64,000 nt of DNA from Bacillota bacterium (GCA_023439505.1 JAEXNR010000007.1:434001-498000), one strand, 5' to 3'; positions 8,706-17,340 are shown, counted from the stretch's first letter. The notes: generated by a model from the sequence alone, not told the origin. Program-made: numbers and translations.

Positions 8706-9779
8706 TCACAATCCTAACATTTTATTAATCTCATATTCAATCGCTACTTCACGAGCCTTCCAAGTATTATTCGTTAAAAATTCTATTCTCATTTTGTCTG
8801 TGTACTTTTTACATAACTTACTTTTCATAATATCATTAATTAAATTTAAGAATTCTTCTTGATCGGAATAAAAATGAACAAAATCATTGAAACGAGTAAT
8901 TTCCTTATATTTAATAGAAATAATATTTTTATTAAAGTTTATATACTCATATAATTTAACAGGATCTACGGATTCTACAATATCATTTAATAAAAAAGGC
9001 ATAATCAAACAATCATAGTCCTTAATTATATTATATAAATTATTGTGTTCAACTGTTGAATGCATTATTAATCTGGGATGGGTATAGCACTGAACCGACG
9101 TTCTGCAAGGTCCAATTAGATGATATTCTAATTTGGGATATTTTTCTAATGAAGAAATAATTAAATTAAAGTCAAACCACTCAGCAATAGTTCCAATATA
9201 TCCTATAATGACTTTATCTTTATCTGTTATAACATTTTGCTCTTGTAAAACTCTTCCGTCAAATCCGTTTCTTATCAATTTCATTCTACCAATATCTATA
9301 CCAAATCTATTTTTAAGAACTTGTCCAATTCTTTCACTTGAAATCAAGATTAAATTAGCTTTATTAACAAGATACTTTTCAAAATTAAAAATTCTCATTT
9401 TTTCTGACTCAATTGCTTCCAAGGCAATATGGTCGTCCATGCAGTCATAGACAATTTTTCCTTTAAAACTTTTTGGTATATACCATCCATAATGGGGATG
9501 ACCAATCCAAATTATCTCTGGAGAAAAACACCTGATTACTGTAAAAATAATTAGTTTCCACCAAAATCCATTGGGTCCCTTCATGATACCGAAACCAGGT
9601 ATCCGTAAAAAAGGTAAGTACTTAAAATTTTTTTTATTCTTCTTTTGCATTACGCTACGATGTCTACTAAATGGATAAAGTATAAATAACTCATGTTTCT
9701 CTAAAAGTTCTGTAGCAATAAAATGTGGCCTTTGCTTAATCCAACCCCAATCTACATGCATAATGTAAAGTATTTTCAT
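8706..9779 (-). CDS. Glycosyltransferase, GT-B fold (group 1/GT4-like)
   Basis: A 357-residue cytosolic or membrane-associated glycosyltransferase. The N-terminal Rossmann half starts MKILYIMHVDWGWIKQRPHF, a pattern seen in bacterial GT4-like enzymes, with IVYDCMDDH in the middle. The C-terminal half shows IIGYIGTIAEWFDFNL and a sugar-nucleotide binding segment around VDPVKLYEYI. It overlaps the upstream polymerase by 44 bases, so translation is probably coupled; AGGAGG lies 13 bases before the ATG. Donor and linkage cannot be predicted. Confidence 0.82.
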   Translation of the reverse strand: MKILYIMHVDWGWIKQRPHFIATELLEKHELFILYPFSRHRSVMQKKNKKNFKYLPFLRIPGFGIMKGPNGFWWKLIIFTVIRCFSPEIIWIGHPHYGWYIPKSFKGKIVYDCMDDHIALEAIESEKMRIFNFEKYLVNKANLILISSERIGQVLKNRFGIDIGRMKLIRNGFDGRVLQEQNVITDKDKVIIGYIGTIAEWFDFNLIISSLEKYPKLEYHLIGPCRTSVQCYTHPRLIMHSTVEHNNLYNIIKDYDCLIMPFLLNDIVESVDPVKLYEYINFNKNIISIKYKEITRFNDFVHFYSDQEEFLNLINDIMKSKLCKKYTDKMRIEFLTNNTWKAREVAIEYEINKMLGL

Positions 9780-11031
9780 TATTTACATCATTCCTCCTGA
9801 CCTCAATTTCATTTATATATAGTTTTTGAAGTTGGCCGATTGAATACCAGTAAAAAATTGCAAAAAAATCATTTTCTAAGGTTTGCAAGAATATTGACCA
9901 AACTAAAAATCCAATAATGATTCCTAAATACTTGTATTTAAAGGGTGATTGAATCTTTGTACTCATCCTTAAAGACTTCAACGAAATTATCATAAATAAA
10001 AGTAAATTAATTATTCCTGCCTCAGCACCTAATTTCAAATAATAGTTTTCAGGTGAGAAGCTACCAATTATCTCTCTTTCTACTGCAGAACTTCCAAGAT
10101 GACCATAACCAATACCTAATAATGGATTAATCATAATTTTATTTATAGCCATTAACATAGAAGTCAATCTCTGACTATTCCCGGTTTCTTTTTTTGAGAA
10201 CAAATCAAATACATATCTTTGCATATAAATGTCCATATTGGCAACTCTAAAAGCTGCCATAACAATAATCGCCATAAATAATACAAAAGCAGCGCCTGCA
10301 CCTATTAAAAGATAAGTAGTTCTTTTTTGCTTCGTCAACTGCTTTAAAAAGCCGACACTAATAACAAATAGAATTATAACAAAAAAAATAAGGCCTCCCC
10401 TGGAATACGTTTTTATTTCAACTAACATAAAAATACTTAAAAACACTATTTTTATGAAGAGGGGAAATCGACGACTCGAGATTAAAAATGCTCCCCCTAA
10501 ACCGCATAATCCTCCGGTCGCTAGGGAAGGACCCATTAATGATCCTGCACGATTTACCACTAAATCAGACACAATTGTGCGGTCAGTTGTATAGATAAAT
10601 TGGGGAACAAATTCAAATACTGCATTCAACAATCCAAAAGTCACACTAAATAACGCAATTAAAACCATAAAATTTTCCATTCTCTCTTGGATTTTATCTT
10701 CAACTATACGTGCAATAAATATAAAAAGTACAGGAAATAAATACTGAAAAAGTGAAATAATCGTAAAAAAGGATGTAGGCATTAATATTATCTGAAAAAA
10801 ATATCTTATAAGTAGAGTGAAACAAAATAGCAATATAAGGCTGTCCGATCTATGTAGTTTCTTTGTAAAAAAAATCAAGCCCAGTACATATATAGAAAAT
10901 AATGTGTAAACAACAACAAACTTTTCTCTAGATAATAACGGCTCAATAAACAATCTTAATGAAAAATATATAATAATAAAATACATTAAGGATGCCGTTA
11001 ATAATTGTACCATATTTTCTTTTTTATACAC
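9736..11031 (-). CDS. wzy: O-antigen/exopolysaccharide polymerase (Wzy-type)
   Basis: A 431-residue membrane protein with roughly ten hydrophobic segments and one large extracytoplasmic loop before the last third, containing the pattern INPLLGIGYGHLGSS typical of the Wzy_C/O-antigen ligase-polymerase superfamily. Sequence identity among Wzy proteins is low, so the call depends on topology plus context beside a flippase and glycosyltransferases. GTG start with GAGGAG 6 bases before it. The last 44 bases overlap the next glycosyltransferase. Confidence 0.82.
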   Translation of the reverse strand: MYKKENMVQLLTASLMYFIIIYFSLRLFIEPLLSREKFVVVYTLFSIYVLGLIFFTKKLHRSDSLILLFCFTLLIRYFFQIILMPTSFFTIISLFQYLFPVLFIFIARIVEDKIQERMENFMVLIALFSVTFGLLNAVFEFVPQFIYTTDRTIVSDLVVNRAGSLMGPSLATGGLCGLGGAFLISSRRFPLFIKIVFLSIFMLVEIKTYSRGGLIFFVIILFVISVGFLKQLTKQKRTTYLLIGAGAAFVLFMAIIVMAAFRVANMDIYMQRYVFDLFSKKETGNSQRLTSMLMAINKIMINPLLGIGYGHLGSSAVEREIIGSFSPENYYLKLGAEAGIINLLLFMIISLKSLRMSTKIQSPFKYKYLGIIIGFLVWSIFLQTLENDFFAIFYWYSIGQLQKLYINEIEVRRNDVNNENTLHYACRLGLD

Positions 11032-11032
11032 T

Positions 11033-11971
11033 TTAATCTCCTCTTTTCTGAAATATCATTGAGTAGATATCACCCAAAAAGCATCTTAACGACATATATC
11101 TATGATATATAATAAATAACACAGTTTCTCCAAATATATTATTAGATAATAGATATTTCTTTCTCTTTAATGAGACAACTTTTACTCTAGAAGTAAATCT
11201 CCTTAAATCTTTATTATTCTTATGGATCTCCCCAAAAATATTTGCTAAATTAAATTGATCACTAATGGTATCAAGTCTGTGTTTTATCATTTTCGTACCA
11301 TTTAGTGAAGATAATGTACCAACCGAATTATTGCCATGCTGTCTATATAACGTAAGTTTCAAATTACAAAAATACATCCCATTTTCTATACTTGCAGACT
11401 GATTGAGCGCCCAATCATGTGCATAAATATATTTCTCAGGGATATCTTTTACAGAGAATAACAATTCCCTTCTTATCGCCATAGCCATCCCCGGATACCT
11501 TGGCGATTTAATAAATCCTTTGATTTTAATTTTTTTTATTTTACCTCTAAACTTTGATATAAGTTTAGACCTATCAATAATTATCTGCCCTTTTTCATTA
11601 ATTAAATGATAAGAAGAATTCAATGCCAATATTTTCCTATTATTCTCCATTATATTAATTAATTTACTAATTTTTTCAGGCAACCATATATCATCCTGAT
11701 CACATAAAAAAATCACATCTCCCTTTGCTTTCTTTAGCCCATTCCAAAAATTTAAAGCATATCCCAAATTAGTACTGTTTTCAATTAAGGTAATAATCGT
11801 TATATTATTCTCCATAATATAACGATTAATTATGTCGATTGTATTATCTTGCGAACTATCATCTAATACTAATATTTCATCTGGCAGTCTTGATTGATTC
11901 ATTATAGATTCTAATTGCTCTATAATATATTTGCTGCCATTATATGTTGCTATTACTACAGAAATTAACAT
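11033..11971 (-). CDS. Family 2 glycosyltransferase (rhamnosyltransferase-like)
   Basis: A 312-residue GT-A enzyme. The N-terminus MLISVVIATYNGSKYIIEQL, the IVLDDSSQDNT-type segment (ILVLDDSSQDNTID), the metal-binding motif CDQDDIW and the later YAHDWALN segment match the GT2 branch that includes rhamnosyltransferases. It begins 21 bases before the next gene's end in the operon and is followed directly by the polymerase gene. Donor sugar is not determinable. Confidence 0.9.
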   Translation of the reverse strand: MLISVVIATYNGSKYIIEQLESIMNQSRLPDEILVLDDSSQDNTIDIINRYIMENNITIITLIENSTNLGYALNFWNGLKKAKGDVIFLCDQDDIWLPEKISKLINIMENNRKILALNSSYHLINEKGQIIIDRSKLISKFRGKIKKIKIKGFIKSPRYPGMAMAIRRELLFSVKDIPEKYIYAHDWALNQSASIENGMYFCNLKLTLYRQHGNNSVGTLSSLNGTKMIKHRLDTISDQFNLANIFGEIHKNNKDLRRFTSRVKVVSLKRKKYLLSNNIFGETVLFIIYHRYMSLRCFLGDIYSMIFQKRGD

Positions 11972-11991
11972 CTTACAAATGTCCTTTCATT

Positions 11992-12825
11992 TCAAATAAC
12001 GTTATCCGCTCGATTTCTCATAAACGTACCAAAGATTTTTCCTCTTAAATTATTGGGCACCATTACTTGTACACAAAATCTAATAAATAAATTATAGATA
12101 TATGTAGGTTTACCTATAATTTGATTTTTATATAAGTATCTTTGGAATTTAACACTACTTCTAAAGTACTTATACCCACCTCTTCTTTTATACATTTCAC
12201 TTCCTGCTCTCATAAATAAAAGCGGATCTTGTACATTATATCCAATGGCTCCGCTATATATCATTCTTATCCATAAATAATAATCTTCATATAAATAAAA
12301 TTCCTGGTAGTTCCCAGCTTTTATAACTGCTTCTTTTCGAAACATAATACAAGGATGATTAAACGGATTTCTATGTTTAGAAAATTTAATAATTTCCTCA
12401 TGATTTTCCGGTAATGACCTTACTCCTGTAATATTGCTAATATCACCGGAAAACTCTTCTACAGCGGCACTTACAATATCAATTCCATTTCTTAAATACT
12501 TCAACTGAATTTCACATCTGTTTGGAAAGGATATATCATCACTATCCATACGTGCTATAAATGAATTTTTACAATATTCTATCCCAATTCGTAAGGCAAT
12601 ACCCTGTCCCTTGTTCTCATTTAGTTGAACAATAGTGAAAATATCATCATGCAAATCTTTATAATTATTTATAACTTCATATAACTTATCTGTTAATTTC
12701 CCATCACATACGATAACAATATCATTTGGAGGTATAGTCTGATCTATCATACTTTGAATACTCATCTCCAAGAAATCTGGCTTTTCTTTATAATAAACAG
12801 ACATCAATACCGAATAATTATCCAT
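11992..12825 (-). CDS. Family 2 glycosyltransferase
   Basis: About 277 residues. The start was moved from the longest frame (12903) to the ATG at 12825 because GGAG lies 7 bases before it and the protein then begins MDNYSVLMSVYYKEKPDFLE, the usual GT2 N-terminus. The nucleotide-binding DGKLTDK region, ARMDSDDISFPNRCE (DxD metal site), and the downstream FNHPCIMFRKEA and YLYEDYYLWIRM segments are conserved in the galactosyl/amylovoran-type GT2 group. It transfers one sugar of the repeat unit; specificity unknown. Confidence 0.9.
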   Translation of the reverse strand: MDNYSVLMSVYYKEKPDFLEMSIQSMIDQTIPPNDIVIVCDGKLTDKLYEVINNYKDLHDDIFTIVQLNENKGQGIALRIGIEYCKNSFIARMDSDDISFPNRCEIQLKYLRNGIDIVSAAVEEFSGDISNITGVRSLPENHEEIIKFSKHRNPFNHPCIMFRKEAVIKAGNYQEFYLYEDYYLWIRMIYSGAIGYNVQDPLLFMRAGSEMYKRRGGYKYFRSSVKFQRYLYKNQIIGKPTYIYNLFIRFCVQVMVPNNLRGKIFGTFMRNRADNVI

Positions 12826-12859
12826 ATGAATTCTCCTGTCATTTTTAATCACCAATAAT

Positions 12860-13702
12860 TTAATTCTCAGTCTCAACAATTGAATGTTCAAAATCGAAAA
12901 CACAATATTCTTCCACGTTTTGTGATAAATTTTTGCAATAAACTAAATCTCCGAAAATTTTATCAAATAAACCAAATCTCAAATTATTAATTACCGGGTT
13001 AAAAAATCGGGTCAATAAAATTCTTTTATTGTGATTTTTACAAATACTTTTCACCATTTCACTTGTAATAACATATTCTTTATTTTGCGGGCAAAAAACT
13101 CCATACTGACAATAGTCTAAATTAAGCTTTATAAATTGACATAAATTATATATATATATCATACTCCTCTTATTCTTTATATTCGGAAAGATAGGAACCT
13201 TAAGTACGATTTTAGATAACTTTTGATAATTCCCTCTACTTCCTTTCCCATAAACCATCGGAGGCCGTACGATTGCAATCTTAAACAAGTCATCTCCTAA
13301 TTTATTCAGTAATTCTTCCGCTTGTAGCTTTGAATTACCATAATGGGTCTTAGGAGATAATAGAGTATCATTGTCAATATTCCCTCTAGAAATTCCATAT
13401 ACACTCATTGAACTCAAGAAAATAAATTGTTTAACGCCCTCATATTTAGCTTTTTTCGCAGTCTTAAATGCCAAATCACGATTAACCTCATAATACATCT
13501 CTTTATTTTTCTTGGTCTCTTTTACATGTGCAATCCCGGCAACGTGAAACACTACATCATAGGGAGAAAAATCTTTACTATGCCAGCTCTCTTCCCTCAT
13601 ATCCAGGGTATCAACTAAATAATCATCGGGCCATTGCGCCAGCCATTTTTCAAAGCTTGTCCCGATATAACTATTGGCTCCGGTAATTAATATTCTCTTC
13701 AT
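12860..13702 (-). CDS. NAD-dependent epimerase/4-ketoreductase for nucleotide sugar
   Basis: Extended SDR of 280 residues, somewhat shorter than GalE. It has the TGANSYIG nucleotide-binding motif (residues 7-14), catalytic Ser in LSSMSVYG, and Tyr121/Lys125 in YGNSK. Enzymes of this size lying directly beside a WcaJ/PglC-type transferase and a 4,6-dehydratase commonly reduce UDP-4-keto-6-deoxy-HexNAc to UDP-QuiNAc or UDP-FucNAc (WbpV/WbpK-like); that role is inferred from context. Its start overlaps the preceding stop by four bases (ATGA), so it is coupled to the transferase. Confidence 0.85.
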   Translation of the reverse strand: MKRILITGANSYIGTSFEKWLAQWPDDYLVDTLDMREESWHSKDFSPYDVVFHVAGIAHVKETKKNKEMYYEVNRDLAFKTAKKAKYEGVKQFIFLSSMSVYGISRGNIDNDTLLSPKTHYGNSKLQAEELLNKLGDDLFKIAIVRPPMVYGKGSRGNYQKLSKIVLKVPIFPNIKNKRSMIYIYNLCQFIKLNLDYCQYGVFCPQNKEYVITSEMVKSICKNHNKRILLTRFFNPVINNLRFGLFDKIFGDLVYCKNLSQNVEEYCVFDFEHSIVETEN

Positions 13703-14334
13703 TTTGTTAACGACTCCTCTGCTGTTGCACTTTCCTGTTTTAATGCTCCTGTTCCTCCTTCAACCACACCATCACTTTTTAAAACAGTAATAATTGTTCC
13801 AAAGAAACATTTGAAATCCATGACAACTCCAATATTCTTAACATATTCGCCGTCAAGCTGAGCCTTTATTTCGATCGGCAACTCATCTCTTCCGTTAATC
13901 TGTGCCCAACCGGTCAAACCAACCGCTACATTATTCGCACCGTATTTATCCCGTTCTTCTATCAAATCGTATTGGTTCCATAAAGCCGGTCTTGGCCCAA
14001 TGATACTCATATCGCCTTTTAAAATATTAATGAGCTGAGGCAATTCATCCAGACTGGTTTTTCTCAAAAATTTACCAACCCCCGTAATCCATTGCTCCGG
14101 ATTCTCCAGCAGATGTGTTGGCATGTCCTTCGGGGTATCAATTCTCATTGTCCTAAATTTTAATATATAGAAATGCTTTTTATTTTTTCCAACACGCCTT
14201 TGCTTAAATAAGATCGGACCCTTAGTATCTAATTTAATTGCGATAATTAAGATAATAAAGACAGGAGATAGTAAAATCACGCCAAAAAGGGAAAGTATAA
14301 AATCCATTATTCTCTTGATGCTACGATATAACAT
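13699..14334 (-). CDS. Initiating undecaprenyl-phosphate sugar phosphotransferase (monotopic PGT)
   Basis: A 211-residue short form of the WcaJ/PglC bacterial sugar-transferase family, which puts the first sugar phosphate on undecaprenyl phosphate at the inner membrane face. Features seen: an N-terminal membrane hairpin after MLYRSIKRIMD, the FKQRRVGKN and LKFRTM segments, the catalytic-region TSLDELPQLIN, and IIGPRPAL followed by GLTGWAQINGRDE. AGGAGG lies 8 bases before the ATG. With the neighbouring dehydratase and reductase it suggests a 6-deoxy-HexNAc as the first sugar. Confidence 0.93.
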   Translation of the reverse strand: MLYRSIKRIMDFILSLFGVILLSPVFIILIIAIKLDTKGPILFKQRRVGKNKKHFYILKFRTMRIDTPKDMPTHLLENPEQWITGVGKFLRKTSLDELPQLINILKGDMSIIGPRPALWNQYDLIEERDKYGANNVAVGLTGWAQINGRDELPIEIKAQLDGEYVKNIGVVMDFKCFFGTIITVLKSDGVVEGGTGALKQESATAEESLTK

Positions 14335-14407
14335 CTTATTTGCCTCCTATCAATTCTATTTATCATTTTTTTGTTAATCTGTTGTTTCTGTTCTGTCAAC
14401 TGATCTA

Positions 14408-16270
14408 TCAGCTGATTTTCTGTGGAACATAGGTTGGAACAATGTCCTGAATCAGATTGCGTATCTCTTTCGGTTCCATTGAGCATATTTTCTTCAGATC
14501 TTCCAGTTGATTTAAGAATTTCTCCTCATTAAGATCAATCGGTTTTCCAATATGTATCAGCTTATTTTCTGTATCCTGCATTCCCTCTTCTTCCATCAGC
14601 AATTCTTCATACAGCTTCTCCCCGGGTCGAAGTCCCGAAAATTCGATCATAATATCTTCGTTCGGCTTATAGCCTGAGAGGCGAATTAAGTTGGTTGCAA
14701 GATCCAGTATTTTCATTGGTTCTCCCATATCAAGAATAAAGATTTCTCCGCCCTTTGCATAGGCACCCGCCTGCAGTACAAGCGAAACTGCTTCCGGTAT
14801 TGTCATGAAATATCGGATGATATCCGGATGGGTGACAGTAACCGGACCACCTGCTTCAATTTGCTTTCTAAACAGAGGAATTACGCTTCCGTTAGAGCCT
14901 AAAACGTTGCCAAATCTTACCGCTACAAATTCTGTCCTGGATCGTTTATTATATGTCTGTATGATCATCTCACAGATACGTTTTGAAGCGCCCATGATAT
15001 TGGTTGGGTTCACAGCTTTATCTGTGGAAATCATCACAAAACGTTCCACCCCATAATGATCCGCAGCCATAACCGTTTTCCATGTCCCCAGTACATTGTT
15101 CTTGATTGCTTCATTCGGACTGTCTTCCATTAACGGAACATGTTTATGCGCCGCAGCATGATAAACGATTTGCGGGTGATAGTTCTCAAAAATCTGATTC
15201 ATTCTGGAGGAACTTCTGACCGAAGCAATTAATACCACAAGATCTAAATCCGGATATTTTTTCTTCAGCTCCTGCTGTATTTCATAAGCATTATTCTCAT
15301 AGATATCAACAATAATGAGCTGCCTGGGTTCATGTGCCGCGATCTGTCTGCACAATTCGCTTCCGATGGACCCTCCGCCTCCGGTAACCAGAATCACTTT
15401 ATCACTGACATATCCCATGATTGCCTGTAAATCAACTTTAATGGATTCCCGGCCCAATAAATCCTCTACCTCAACATTACGAAGCTGACTGATACTTACT
15501 TCGTCGTTCACAAATTGATACATACCAGGGAGTATTTTTAACGAGCAGCTGGTTTCCTTGCAGATGTTTACGATCTCACTGATTGTCTTTTTAGATACAG
15601 AAGGCATTGCTATGATAATTTCGTCAATCTGATACAAGCCCGCACAGTCTATAATATCCTTTCTGGTTCCGACAATCTTAATTCCCTGAATATAAGTCCC
15701 CTGCTTATTCGGAGAATCATCAATAATGCACTTCACGACAGTATTCTTTATGTGCTCCGATATTCGAATTTCCCGAATAATTGCATTGGCCGCATTGCCG
15801 CCGCCTATGAGCATTACTTTTTTGTATTCCCTGTTATTTCGGGTCTTCCTAAGCGTAGAACGAGCCAGACGATACGAAAATCTTGTTCCGAGGGTCAACA
15901 TTCCCAAAACCCCTCCATAGAGAAAATAGTAGCTCCTGGGAACCGGACAATTCAATAATTTCATTCCAAAAAATTGAATAATTGATGCAACCACGCATGC
16001 AGAAAAAACATTTTGCATCTCGTCAATCCCTGCATATCTCCAGATACTGTGATATAGCCTGAAAATGTAAAAAATAATGATCGTGATAATCAAATTATAA
16101 GGTAAGTACTTCCATGCACCCTCAATAAATCTTAACTCCACCTTGGAAGGACTTAAGTCAAAACGAAGTAATAACCCCATACTGCTTGAGGTAATAATCA
16201 CCGCAAGATCACAAAACAATAAAAATAATCTTCTGATTGTTAATTTCTTGTCTATAATTCTTCTGGTCAT
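14408..16270 (-). CDS. Membrane UDP-N-acetylglucosamine 4,6-dehydratase (CapD/WbpM family)
   Basis: A 620-residue protein. About four transmembrane helices occupy residues 12-130, followed by a first Rossmann-like domain (LIGGGNAANAII) and a C-terminal SDR dehydratase domain (VTGGGGSIGSELCRQ). The catalytic segment reads STDKAVNPTNIMGASKR, where Met replaces the usual SDR Tyr, as is normal in WbpM/FlaA1-type dehydratases. The product would be UDP-4-keto-6-deoxy-GlcNAc, feeding the reductase at 12860-13702. GGGAG precedes the ATG by 10 bases. It is the promoter-proximal gene of the polysaccharide locus, with a terminator (16307-16336) just in front. Confidence 0.93.
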   Translation of the reverse strand: MTRRIIDKKLTIRRLFLLFCDLAVIITSSSMGLLLRFDLSPSKVELRFIEGAWKYLPYNLIITIIIFYIFRLYHSIWRYAGIDEMQNVFSACVVASIIQFFGMKLLNCPVPRSYYFLYGGVLGMLTLGTRFSYRLARSTLRKTRNNREYKKVMLIGGGNAANAIIREIRISEHIKNTVVKCIIDDSPNKQGTYIQGIKIVGTRKDIIDCAGLYQIDEIIIAMPSVSKKTISEIVNICKETSCSLKILPGMYQFVNDEVSISQLRNVEVEDLLGRESIKVDLQAIMGYVSDKVILVTGGGGSIGSELCRQIAAHEPRQLIIVDIYENNAYEIQQELKKKYPDLDLVVLIASVRSSSRMNQIFENYHPQIVYHAAAHKHVPLMEDSPNEAIKNNVLGTWKTVMAADHYGVERFVMISTDKAVNPTNIMGASKRICEMIIQTYNKRSRTEFVAVRFGNVLGSNGSVIPLFRKQIEAGGPVTVTHPDIIRYFMTIPEAVSLVLQAGAYAKGGEIFILDMGEPMKILDLATNLIRLSGYKPNEDIMIEFSGLRPGEKLYEELLMEEEGMQDTENKLIHIGKPIDLNEEKFLNQLEDLKKICSMEPKEIRNLIQDIVPTYVPQKIS

Positions 16271-16304
16271 AGTAAATAACTCCCAATCTCGTAATATCGT
16301 ACAT

Positions 16305-16336
16305 ACAAAAAGAACCTGTGAAGTAAAGGCTCTTTT
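16305..16336 (-). terminator. Terminator between zinc-ribbon gene and polysaccharide operon
   Basis: On the minus strand AAAAGAGCC pairs with GGTTCTTTT (one G-U) across an 11-base loop, and the second arm runs into TTTTTG. The stem overlaps the zinc-ribbon stop codon. Only about 35 bases separate it from the first polysaccharide gene, with no clear promoter between, so read-through or antitermination may control the operon. Confidence 0.7.
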
Positions 16337-16571
16337 ATCTCATAGACTGTTCTTCATGGAAAAGATCATCCATCTTCTCATGATACAACTTCATTCTATT
16401 CTTAAAATCTTCTTTATATGAATTGCGATCTTCCTCCGTCATATTCATATAAGTCGCATATTCCAGATCACATTTTTCCAGCACCGATCCACAATGGAAG
16501 CAAATAGCATCAGGCTTTCTTGACACCATTCTAAAATTATAACACTCCGGACAAATATAAATTCTTAACAT
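16335..16571 (-). CDS. Small zinc-ribbon protein of unknown function
   Basis: A 78-residue protein with two Cys pairs near the N-terminus, CPEC and CFHC about 16 residues apart, a classical zinc ribbon, followed by a charged helical tail rich in Glu/Asp/Lys/Met. It has a consensus sigma-A promoter (16606-16634), AGGAGG 11 bases before the ATG, and its own terminator, so it is a real gene despite its size. I do not recognise a named function; a nucleic-acid or RNA-polymerase binding role is possible for such a ribbon but unproven. Confidence 0.8.
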   Translation of the reverse strand: MLRIYICPECYNFRMVSRKPDAICFHCGSVLEKCDLEYATYMNMTEEDRNSYKEDFKNRMKLYHEKMDDLFHEEQSMR

Positions 16572-16605
16572 GTTATTAATTTACCTCCTTATGTTTGTAA
16601 AAACC

Positions 16606-16634
16606 ATTATACTATGTTGACCTAAGAATGTAAA
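16606..16634 (-). promoter_or_regulatory. Sigma-A promoter of the zinc-ribbon gene
   Basis: On the minus strand TTTACA (16629-16634), a 17-base spacer, then TATAAT (16606-16611), about 35 bases before the ATG at 16571. It is the only clear promoter in front of the polysaccharide locus. Confidence 0.8.
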
Positions 16635-16938
16635 CCTTATCTGCTCAATTTGTATTTTTTTGTATCTCTAAATGTAAATCTCTTACTGTTAATTTCATAT
16701 ATCTTGTAGAAAAATGTTGGTAAAGAACTTAATATTGTGTTTCATTCATTCCGAAACAATCCCACTGTCACCGAACCATCCAAACCTCTTTTTATCAGAG
16801 ACACCCCAGTTCATTTATCTTACCGTTCCATTGATACATATCTTTTCATAATAAACATTAGCGTGAAAATGAAAATTTCACACGGCAAATTTGTGCTGAT
16901 ACCCAAATTCGCGGGCATTTGCAGCATGGAGAATTAAT

Positions 16939-16992
16939 ATGATGAAAAGCACCCTAATAAAAATTATTGTAATTATTGTAATTGTAGCATAA
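16939..16992 (+). CDS. Possible 17-residue hydrophobic peptide
   Basis: The frame encodes MMKSTLIKIIVIIVIVA, with a lysine-bearing N-terminus followed by an unbroken Ile/Val stretch long enough to cross or insert into a membrane. GGAG stands 7 bases before the first ATG. The region upstream can form a short hairpin ending near the ribosome binding site. Such peptides occur as type I toxins or regulatory membrane peptides, but no antisense RNA or promoter was clearly identified, and the repeats of ATTATTGTA could give this composition by chance. Confidence 0.25.
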   Translation: MMKSTLIKIIVIIVIVA

Positions 16993-17200
16993 TCTTATAT
17001 AATTTTCTTTTTTCTGTTCTTTCTTGGCTTTATCCTATCGCCCAGCGAAAAGACATAATCACCATCTTGTAATTATATACCATTTTAGGAAAATAAAAGA
17101 GGTATGTCAATAGCAAATCAAATCAGAGTACTTTTTAAGAACTTTAAAGCGCATAAACGCTTCCACAGGAAGAAATCTTGCAAATATTCTGACTGTAATG

Positions 17201-17244
17201 AAAAGAAAGCTGCTAATTCAGAACGAATTAACAGCTTTCTTTTC
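17201..17244 (-). terminator. Terminator after tRNA-Glu
   Basis: On the minus strand GAAAGCTGTTAATTC and GAATTAGCAGCTTTC form an almost perfect 15-bp stem with a 5-base loop, then TTTTC. It lies 14 bases beyond the tRNA 3' end. It is nearly symmetric and could also act on the plus strand. Confidence 0.85.
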
Positions 17245-17257
17245 ATGAACCATTTAG

Positions 17258-17329
17258 CAGCTCGTAGGGGAATCGAACCCCTGTTTCCGCCGTGAGAGGG
17301 CAGCGTCTTGACCGCTTGACCAACGAGCC
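17258..17329 (-). tRNA. tRNA-Glu (anticodon CTC)
   Basis: Read on the minus strand it folds as a 72-nt cloverleaf: acceptor GGCTCGT with ACGAGCT, D-arm GTC/GAC, anticodon stem CTGCC/GGCGG with loop CTCTCAC (anticodon CTC, reading GAG), T-arm AGGGG-TTCGATT-CCCCT. The first acceptor pair is a G-U wobble, the discriminator base is G, and CCA is not encoded. A TATAAT box at 17341-17346 lies just upstream with a poor -35 region, and a strong terminator follows. Confidence 0.95.
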
Positions 17330-17340
17330 TTAAGACATTT

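Larger units (their letters stand above)
16635..17257. other. Gene-poor region between zinc-ribbon gene and tRNA-Glu
   Basis: About 620 bases hold no convincing conventional gene. They contain a possible 17-codon hydrophobic peptide on the plus strand (16939-16992), a small hairpin just before it (TGCTG...CAGCA with inner CCC/GGG around 16896-16926), and the tRNA terminator (17201-17244). The open frame at 17104-17295 runs into the tRNA and is rejected. Confidence 0.5.

Noticed and set aside
17104..17295. 63-codon plus-strand open frame near tRNA-Glu
   Set aside because: It reads through the tRNA terminator and into the tRNA gene antisense; no ribosome binding site. A by-product of the hairpin and tRNA sequence.
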